In this document: in pieces, positions 1 to 3,642 of the stretch
Numbering within the stretch: the first letter of the stretch is position 1
Layout: each line of letters opens with the position of its first letter
Assembly (NCBI GenBank): GCA_902779075.1
Contig: CACZAK010000192.1
Coordinates: 1-8,424 of the forward strand
Source: an uncultured bacterium
Lineage (GTDB): Bacteria; Verrucomicrobiota; Kiritimatiellia; RFP12; UBA1067
Length of the DNA stretch: 8,424 nucleotides
Reading direction: 5' to 3'
The notes under the pieces: generated by a model
What the model saw: the letters and a program-made list of their open reading frames with translations, nothing else
Told to the model about the DNA's origin: nothing
The model's database searches: none
Translations under genes and position numbers: made by a program

Positions 1-34
1 AGCGCGTTCTATGCCGCCGTAAAAGGCGAATCAG

Positions 35-71
35 AGGCGACTTGCCGCGCACCATGCGCGACGAGTCGCCT
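35..71 (+). terminator. Terminator-like hairpin near the left edge
   Basis: The arms AGGCGACT (35-42) and AGTCGCCT (64-71) are perfect reverse complements. Most of the inner bases (46-50 with 56-60) also pair, leaving the loop ACCAT. The bases after it, TTGCGTGTTTCTGTCT, are T-rich but not a clean T-run. The hairpin sits before the 77-aa gene and after whatever gene lies left of the window, so a rho-independent terminator is a reasonable reading. No gene end can be assigned in bases 1-34. Confidence 0.45.
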
Positions 72-113
72 TGCGTGTTTCTGTCTCTGAACTTCAAACC
101 CCAAACAAACACC

Positions 114-120
114 GAAAGGA
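114..120 (+). promoter_or_regulatory. Ribosome binding site fixing the start at 129
   Basis: GAAAGGA lies 8 bases before ATG 129. The same frame is open back to an ATG at 42, but that one has no Shine-Dalgarno sequence and would place 29 polar residues before an obvious signal peptide. The site therefore decides for the start at 129. Confidence 0.7.
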
Positions 121-128
121 AAACAAAC

Positions 129-362
129 ATGAACAAACTGATGACTCTCGCGGCAATCGCCGGAACGCTCGCGCTTGGCGCGTTCGCGGCGACCGCGCCG
201 GTGTCCGCCGTTTCGGGTGGCGTGGATATCGTGTCCGCCGGAAACGATGCACCGAGCGCAACGACCGTCGCGCTTGAAACGCGCTACCGCACAACCGACT
301 TCTCCAACTTCATCAACTTGATAGCCAAGAAGCTCAAAGGCTTTTTACTTATCGTGAAGTAA
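129..362 (+). CDS. Small exported protein, 77 aa, unknown function
   Basis: No family is recognised. The product starts MNKLMT and has a clear signal peptide: a hydrophobic stretch of Leu, Ala and Gly from residue 7 to about 26, with likely cleavage near APVSA/VS at residue 27. The mature part is only about 50 residues. Its middle (VDIVSAGNDAPSATTVALE) is polar. Its end, from about residue 59, is cationic and hydrophobic (NFINLIAKKLKGFLLIVK). The last seven residues, GFLLIVK, resemble the ends of the giant surface protein (GFMLIVR) and of the orphan fragment at 3219-3377 (GLSIVVR). The first 17 coding bases are identical to those of the next gene, 49 bases downstream, so the two probably form an operon and share an ancestral 5' end. 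It could be a real mini-protein or a gene that lost its centre by deletion; both fit what is seen. Confidence 0.7.
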   Translation: MNKLMTLAAIAGTLALGAFAATAPVSAVSGGVDIVSAGNDAPSATTVALETRYRTTDFSNFINLIAKKLKGFLLIVK

Positions 363-411
363 GGCAGTCTAGAAAATCTAAACAACAACCACAAGAAAAG
401 GAAACAAGAAA

Positions 412-1734
412 ATGAACAAACTGATGACAGGCGCGTTTGCGCTTACGGTCGCGACAAGCGCGACACTTCCGGCTTTCGCTGACGGCGAAACGCCGCCGCC
501 GCCCGTTGTGAGCGGCGTCACGATGACGCAGGCGAACGACCGCAAGGTGACGATCGAATACACCCTCGCGGACGGCCCCGCCGTGATAACCCTCGACGTT
601 CAGACGAACGCGACGCCCAACGCGGCGGCGGACGATCCGGGCTGGACGTCCATCGGCGGAGAGGCGATATGGAACGCCGCCGGCGACGTGTGGAAGAAGG
701 TCGAGGGCGACACGACGCACACGATCACGTGGCGTCCCGACCAGTCGTGGCTCGGCCACAAGATCACCGGCAACGGCGCGCGCGCCGTCGTCACTGCATG
801 GGCGACGAACAACACGCCGCAGTTCATGGTCGTCGATCTTGACGTGCCCAATTCCTGCCGTTTCTATCCCGCGAAGGAGTATCTGCCGAAGTCGTCCTTC
901 ACACAGCCGGGCGCGGCAATCACGAACAACGTGAACTTCAAGACGCGCCAGCTTCTGATGCGAAAGATAGAGGCTGCCGGCATCACCTGGCCCATGGGGT
1001 ACGATCCGAATGTGGAGGGCATTGACGCCACTACCCACACGTCTCCGCACAACGTGACGCTTGCCGACAACTACTACATCGGCGTGTTCGAGGTGACGCA
1101 AGCGCAGTGGACGTGGGTGACAAACTCAATTGCGGCGCTCACGTATGCAACAAAGAAGCCGATAGCTTTCAACTGGTTAGGCGACACGCTTCCGGCGAAT
1201 TACATCTGGTGGCAGCATGTTCGCGACCAACCAGCGGACACGGCCATCAGCGGAACCGGATGTTTCCTCGGTGCGCTCAACGCAAGGACAGGGCTTTCCT
1301 TCGACCTGCCGTCTGAATCGCAATGGGAGTTCGCCGCGCGCGCAGGCCACTACTCCGGCTACCTGGGCGATGGCTCCGCTCGCACGACGGAAAACCTCAA
1401 CAACTTCGCCTGGACGTCGTACAATTCGGCTGTCGACGGTTCTAGGCGGACGCATGAAGTCGGGCTGCTGAACGCGAACGACTTTGATTTGTACGACACG
1501 CTTGGAAATGTCGATGAGATGCTTCTTGACGCTGGCGCGGCAATTACAGACGTCTCAGGACTTAACGGCGCGGTACTAAACCCCTCCACAGCCATTCCCG
1601 GCACTCGTCTGCGCAAAGGTGGCAACTACAATGTTGCTCCACTCAGCGCTGGAACTGCTGTACAGAAAAACACAAACAACGGCCCCGAAGCAGTTATGGG
1701 CTTTCGCCTCGTCTGCCCCGTGGGGATTCAGTAA
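412..1734 (+). CDS. Exported SUMF1-like (formylglycine-generating enzyme fold) protein
   Basis: This 440-aa protein has a signal peptide with likely cleavage AFA/DG after residue 23. A beta-sandwich-like region covers about residues 33-145 (VTIEYTLADGPAVITLDVQTN). The SUMF1/FGE-sulfatase (C-type-lectin-like) domain runs from about 215 to 438. Family landmarks are YYIGVFEVTQAQW (222), FDLPSESQWEFAARAG (297), LYDTLGNVDEMLLD (360), LRKGGNYN (400) and GFRLVCPV (430). The usual GNVWEW motif reads GNVDEM here. The three cysteines (in NSCRFYP, TGCFLG and LVCPV) are not the paired catalytic cysteines of true formylglycine-generating enzymes, so a binding or structural role is more likely than sulfatase activation. 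The start at ATG 412 has AAAAGG at 396-401. No separate promoter is visible in the 49-base gap, which suggests co-transcription with the 77-aa gene. The domain call is firm; the biological role is unknown. Confidence 0.9.
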   Translation: MNKLMTGAFALTVATSATLPAFADGETPPPPVVSGVTMTQANDRKVTIEYTLADGPAVITLDVQTNATPNAAADDPGWTSIGGEAIWNAAGDVWKKVEGDTTHTITWRPDQSWLGHKITGNGARAVVTAWATNNTPQFMVVDLDVPNSCRFYPAKEYLPKSSFTQPGAAITNNVNFKTRQLLMRKIEAAGITWPMGYDPNVEGIDATTHTSPHNVTLADNYYIGVFEVTQAQWTWVTNSIAALTYATKKPIAFNWLGDTLPANYIWWQHVRDQPADTAISGTGCFLGALNARTGLSFDLPSESQWEFAARAGHYSGYLGDGSARTTENLNNFAWTSYNSAVDGSRRTHEVGLLNANDFDLYDTLGNVDEMLLDAGAAITDVSGLNGAVLNPSTAIPGTRLRKGGNYNVAPLSAGTAVQKNTNNGPEAVMGFRLVCPVGIQ

Positions 1735-1867
1735 GTAAGCGGCGCGGCGGTAACGCTGCGCACAACTACACGTTCTACATGTTCTACACGGACAAAAGCA
1801 ACGGCCAAAGCAAAGGCGAAATCCTGTCAAACCAAAACCACACATCAAAAAGACCAACAGCATGAGT

Positions 1868-1900
1868 TGTGGCAAAACTGGTCTGACCGGTTTTGCCACA
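1868..1900. repeat. 33-bp near-perfect palindrome
   Basis: Arms 1868-1883 and 1885-1900 pair around base T1884 with one mismatch (T1879 against G1889, a wobble in RNA). GTGGCAAAAC at 1869-1878 is perfectly matched by GTTTTGCCAC at 1890-1899. It lies 134 bases after the SUMF1-like gene and could act as a distal transcription stop for it, although no T-run follows. It is the first of several palindromes between 1868 and 2043, so it may instead be one end of a small palindromic repeat element. Confidence 0.6.
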
Positions 1901-1903
1901 TCT

Positions 1904-1997
1904 CCGGGCCGCCCGGTGGTCGGCCCCTACCGTTGGTAATGGCGGGCGGCTCGCCGAGGACGGCTCGCCCCACCATTCCGCCGCCAAGATGGCGGCG
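1904..1997. repeat. Palindrome-rich intergenic segment (REP- or MITE-like)
   Basis: This stretch holds CCGGG-CCG-CCCGG at 1904-1916, a direct repeat of CGGCTCGCC at 1947-1955 and 1961-1969, and the perfect inverted repeat CGCCGCCA-AGA-TGGCGGCG at 1979-1997. Open frames crossing it in several phases are low-complexity Arg/Pro/Gly translations without a start signal. It is best read as non-coding repetitive DNA filling the gap between the SUMF1-like gene and the direct repeat at 2010. Whether it is dispersed in the genome cannot be told from one copy. Confidence 0.5.
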
Positions 1998-2009
1998 TTC
2001 CCAGTCAAC

Positions 2010-2107
2010 CACGCCCGCCGCGCCGCAACCTCCGGCGGGTGTGCGTTTAGGCCGGATCCTCCACGCCACTTCATCTTATCGGCGTAGAGCTTGAAAAGGT
2101 GGGCGAC
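2010..2107. repeat. Direct repeat, left copy (98 bp)
   Basis: This copy aligns without gaps to 2730-2827, exactly 720 bases away, with 11 mismatches. The last 42 bases (2066-2107) are identical. The repeat holds a GC-rich hairpin (2010-2020 with 2033-2043) and the 3' coding end of a minus-strand gene. This copy has lost that gene's stop codon (TGA reads GGA), so it is the more decayed of the two. It ends directly at the promoter region of the DUF4160 gene. Confidence 0.85.
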
Positions 2108-2138
2108 TTGTTTTCATTCCCAAAACCAGGGCGATTTA

Positions 2139-2147
2139 TGCTATACT
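2139..2147 (+). promoter_or_regulatory. Extended -10 promoter of the DUF4160-DUF2442 operon
   Basis: TGCTATACT is an extended -10 element (TG, one base, then TATACT at 2142-2147). No good -35 is present at the usual distance, which is tolerated in extended -10 promoters. Transcription would begin near 2154, leaving a leader of about 20 bases with the ribosome site GAGAAAGGA at 2158-2166. A similar TGCTAAATT occurs before the giant surface gene. Confidence 0.5.
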
Positions 2148-2173
2148 ATCCGCCAAAGAGAAAGGATTGAAAC

Positions 2174-2455
2174 ATGCCACAACTGTCAGATTTCTACGGC
2201 CTGATAATCTGGATTTATTGGGACGAGGAAAAGAGCAAACACAAAGAGCCTCACATACACGCTGAATATGCGGGGAAGTGGGCGGTGCTTTCCATACCAG
2301 AAGGGAATGTGCTAGATGCTGATGCCGATTTCCCAATGAAGAAAATACGTATGGTGCAGACATGGATTGATATCCATACCGAGGAACTCATGGCTGCATG
2401 GTCTTTGGCGGTGCGCCATTTGCATCCGACGAAGATTCGCGGACTTGACAAATAG
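2174..2455 (+). CDS. DUF4160 domain protein
   Basis: This is a complete 93-aa member of the DUF4160 family, which is usually 80-100 aa. Family features are the N-terminal strand region LSDFYGLIIWIYWDEE (4-19), the hallmark PHIHAEYAGKWAVLSI (26-41; relatives read PPHFHAEY) and the helix MVQTWIDIHTEELMAAWSLA (60-79). There is no signal peptide, so the protein is cytoplasmic. AAAGGA at 2161-2166 lies 7 bases before the ATG. The DUF2442 gene follows after 10 bases; this gene order is common in bacteria and has led to the pair being regarded as a possible toxin-antitoxin-like module, without a role I can confirm. Its base composition looks lower in GC than the surface genes on both sides, and the pair is bracketed by a direct repeat, which fits acquisition as a unit. 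Confidence 0.9.
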   Translation: MPQLSDFYGLIIWIYWDEEKSKHKEPHIHAEYAGKWAVLSIPEGNVLDADADFPMKKIRMVQTWIDIHTEELMAAWSLAVRHLHPTKIRGLDK

Positions 2456-2465
2456 AGAGGCGACT

Positions 2466-2708
2466 ATGCGAACGTATCAGCAGACTGTAACGGCACGAAT
2501 CGGTGACGGATTCAACATCCACGTTGAGTTCGCGGACGGCACTAAAGGCATTTTTGATTTCTCGCCTTACATGGAATATCCATGCTACGCCCCGTTGCGC
2601 GACAGGACAGTGTTCGAGAAGGTCGCGGCGGAACACGGAACTCTTTCATGGCCGGGCGAAATAGACATTGCCCCAGAAGCCGTATGGGCAGAAGCGGTAA
2701 GGGTATAG
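2466..2708 (+). CDS. DUF2442 domain protein
   Basis: This is a complete 80-aa protein. The DUF2442 signature is visible: a strand pair NIHVEFADGTKGIFDFSPYM (17-36), then FEKVAAEHGTLSWPGEIDIAPEAVW (50-74), where relatives carry similar W-P-G-x-I-D-I-A-P residues. It is cytoplasmic, with no membrane segment or signal peptide. ATG 2466 is chosen because AGAGAGG (2454-2460) sits 5 bases upstream and overlaps the stop of the DUF4160 gene, implying coupled translation. The frame is open further left to 2367, but that would overlap the upstream gene by about 90 bases. Only DUF4160 is a visible partner; the right copy of the direct repeat begins 21 bases after the stop. Confidence 0.9.
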   Translation: MRTYQQTVTARIGDGFNIHVEFADGTKGIFDFSPYMEYPCYAPLRDRTVFEKVAAEHGTLSWPGEIDIAPEAVWAEAVRV

Positions 2709-2729
2709 ATAGCGTTCTCCAACCCCATC

Positions 2730-2827
2730 CACGCCCGCCGCGCCGAATGGTGCGGCGGGTGAGCTTTCAGACCGGATCATCCACACCACTTCATCTTATC
2801 GGCGTAGAGCTTGAAAAGGTGGGCGAC
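2730..2827. repeat. Direct repeat, right copy (98 bp)
   Basis: This copy is 87/98 identical to 2010-2107. It keeps the stop codon (TGA, plus-strand TCA at 2777-2779) of the minus-strand gene tail and continues in frame into more coding sequence to its right, so it looks like the original 3' end. Its left part forms the hairpin CCCGCCGCGCC-GAAT-GGTGCGGCGGG (2734-2759). Together the two copies bracket the DUF4160-DUF2442 operon. Confidence 0.85.
2734..2759. terminator. GC-rich hairpin between DUF2442 and the minus-strand gene tail
   Basis: An 11-bp stem (2734-2744 with 2749-2759, one G-U pair) closes a GAAT loop. It sits 25 bases after the DUF2442 stop and 17 bases beyond the stop of the minus-strand tail, so it could end transcription from both sides. 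Neither side shows a T-run, so intrinsic termination would be weak. The left repeat copy keeps a stem of similar length at the same place although its loop sequence differs. Confidence 0.4.
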
Positions 2828-2890
2828 GATTTCGGGTTCGGGCGTGTCGGGCGCAAGGCCGTAGGCATATTCCCCGAGCGAAGCGAGCAT
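2777..2890 (-). pseudogene. 3' end of an unknown gene (37 codons plus stop)
   Basis: The minus-strand frame reads [20 protein letters not shown] and then [17 protein letters not shown] before a TGA. This has the composition of a real protein C-terminus, amphipathic and Ala/Leu/Pro/Glu-rich, unlike the Arg-rich shadow frames around it. Upstream, the frame is open only to 2905 and then meets a stop inside the hairpin at 2882-2907, so the rest of the gene is missing. I do not recognise the family. The last 17 codons lie inside the direct repeat and recur in altered form at 2057-2107. It may be the tail of the decayed ORF6N gene or of a third gene. Confidence 0.5.
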
Positions 2891-2907
2891 TGCGAAGCAA
2901 TGTCGCT
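2882..2907. repeat. Hairpin inside the decayed minus-strand genes
   Basis: AGCGA-G-CATTGC, loop GAA, then GCAATG-TCGCT gives an 11-bp stem with one bulged G. It sits where the frames of the ORF6N remnant and the gene tail at 2777-2890 both break down, so it may mark an insertion or recombination joint. Confidence 0.5.
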
Positions 2908-2950
2908 AGAGGGGTGCAAGTACGACGCGGTCATATCCGCGCCATGATGA

Positions 2951-2971
2951 AAGGTCACAATTTGTGACCTT
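2951..2971. repeat. 21-bp perfect palindrome (ORF6N repeat unit 2)
   Basis: AAGGTCACAA-T-TTGTGACCTT is a perfect inverted repeat. On the minus strand it encodes LRSQIVT of the ORF6N remnant. A near-identical copy lies 39 bases (13 codons) to the right. Confidence 0.8.
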
Positions 2972-2989
2972 AAACTTGTGTCTATATTT

Positions 2990-3010
2990 GAGGCCACAAT
3001 TTGTGACCTC
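2990..3010. repeat. 21-bp near-perfect palindrome (ORF6N repeat unit 1)
   Basis: GAGGCCACAA-T-TTGTGACCTC has one mismatched pair. It encodes LRSQIVA on the minus strand and is the partner of the palindrome at 2951-2971, so the ORF6N gene carries a tandem LRSQIV repeat in which each unit is palindromic DNA. Confidence 0.75.
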
Positions 3011-3218
3011 AAGTCTGCAAGTTCATCTTTGGTCAACTGGGACATGAAGCGTTCTGGGAAACGCTCTAAGTTGCGCTTGACCGCCTGATTGAGAACCTTC
3101 GTCGGTACGCCGTATAGTTCCGCGAGGTCGCGGTCGAGCATGACCTGAACGCCGCGAATCGTTAGGATTCGCGCACGGATGGCGTCGGCGTTTGCCGGTT
3201 CGATGACAGTCAGAAAGT

Positions 3219-3377
3219 ATGCCAAAGTGGTACAGCGTCGCGACCTGGGGGAATGCGAAGCCCGTCAACGTGAAATTCGCGCTGGACGCAGCATATAACG
3301 GGAAGTATGTGCTTGTCTCGAACGACACGGGGCTTCTTCTCCGTCCCAAGTCGGGCTTGAGCATAGTCGTCCGCTGA
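3219..3377 (+). pseudogene. Orphan 3' end of a surface-protein gene (52 codons)
   Basis: Reading from ATG 3219 this frame gives [17 protein letters not shown], then GKYVLVSNDTGLLLRPKSG and the end LSIVVR before TGA 3375-3377. It aligns with the end of the giant surface protein, TRVISWDAATAPDATVKF and then GLYYYPPAGFMLIVR: VKF, G-L-x-x-x-P-x-x-G and V-R are shared. The frame is closed by a stop at 3204-3206, and nothing upstream belongs to it because the sequence switches to the ORF6N gene on the other strand near 3222-3228. It has no Shine-Dalgarno sequence or signal peptide. It is best read as the last 50 codons of a passenger-type protein whose body has been deleted, although it was too short to stand out as a gene. 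Confidence 0.7.
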
Positions 3378-3552
3378 TTTATCAACGGCGGCACGTCGCT
3401 CGGCACTCGTCGCCGTAAATTGCAAGACTAATTACGCGATTCCTTGAGCATGGCTCGCTGCTTGTTGTAGTATGCTTGCTACCTAAAATCAAACTTCGCG
3501 TACTTTGCGCTTTTGGTGCCGCGCCGTTACCGAAATTTCCCAAAATTACCAC
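3378..3552. other. Intergenic region with no gene seen
   Basis: This stretch lies between the orphan gene end and the promoter of the giant surface gene. Minus-strand frames across it (3382-3564 and 3210-3425) lack start signals and recognisable motifs. It becomes more A/T-rich to the right, as expected of an upstream regulatory region. No repeat or operator could be recognised. Confidence 0.5.
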
Positions 3553-3580
3553 TTGACGGCGCACAAAAAAATGCTAAATT
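3553..3580 (+). promoter_or_regulatory. Sigma-70-type promoter of the giant surface gene
   Basis: TTGACG (3553-3558) is a strong -35. TAAATT (3575-3580), preceded by TGC (extended -10), follows after 16 bases. Start of transcription is expected near 3587, giving a leader of about 55 bases. It is the best promoter in the window. The ribosome site AAGGAG at 3631-3636 lies 6 bases before ATG 3643. Confidence 0.65.
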
Positions 3581-3642
3581 ATAAGCCAAGTTCGGGGAAG
3601 TGGGTTTCCTCGGATCGGTAACCTGTAACCAAGGAGCATTGT

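Larger units (their letters stand above)
2791..3225 (-). pseudogene. ORF6N domain gene, decayed and truncated
   Basis: The N-terminal 90 residues are a clear ORF6N (KilA-N/phage antirepressor-related) domain: [18 protein letters not shown] (23-40), [20 protein letters not shown] (45-64), then [13 protein letters not shown]. Such proteins are DNA-binding and common in phages and mobile elements. Three faults mark it as broken. The only available start is TTG at 3223-3225 with no Shine-Dalgarno sequence. Near 2950-2955 the frame slips: one T fewer would restore TSSW, as expected after LRSQIV in relatives, where the present frame reads TFHH. The remainder to 2791 is out-of-frame sequence overlapping another gene tail. 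The usual downstream part of the family (a segment like AFTEQGVAML and beyond) is absent. Its 5' end abuts the orphan surface-gene end at 3219. Confidence 0.75.

Noticed and set aside
1..90. End of an upstream plus-strand gene (frames ending at 22 or 90)
   Set aside because: Too little sequence to choose a frame; the frame to 90 (SAFYAAVKGESEA...) would run through the terminator-like hairpin.
349..1101. Long minus-strand frame of 250 codons opposite the SUMF1-like gene
   Set aside because: Arg/Val/His-rich shadow typical of GC-rich coding DNA; the plus strand has a convincing domain protein.
1767..1790. Short GTTCTAC tandem repeat (two units)
   Set aside because: Only two 9-base units; not enough to call a repeat array.
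1784..2074. Minus-strand frame of 96 codons through the palindromes
   Set aside because: It starts inside the direct repeat where the repeat has lost its stop codon and then translates palindromic DNA; no start signal or family motif.
2010..2827. CRISPR array or integron attC sites
   Set aside because: Only two long copies 720 bases apart with genes between, no spacers, and no recognisable attC core or integrase.
2582..2947. Plus-strand frame of 121 codons overlapping DUF2442
   Set aside because: Overlaps a solid gene and runs through the hairpin and repeat; composition is not protein-like.
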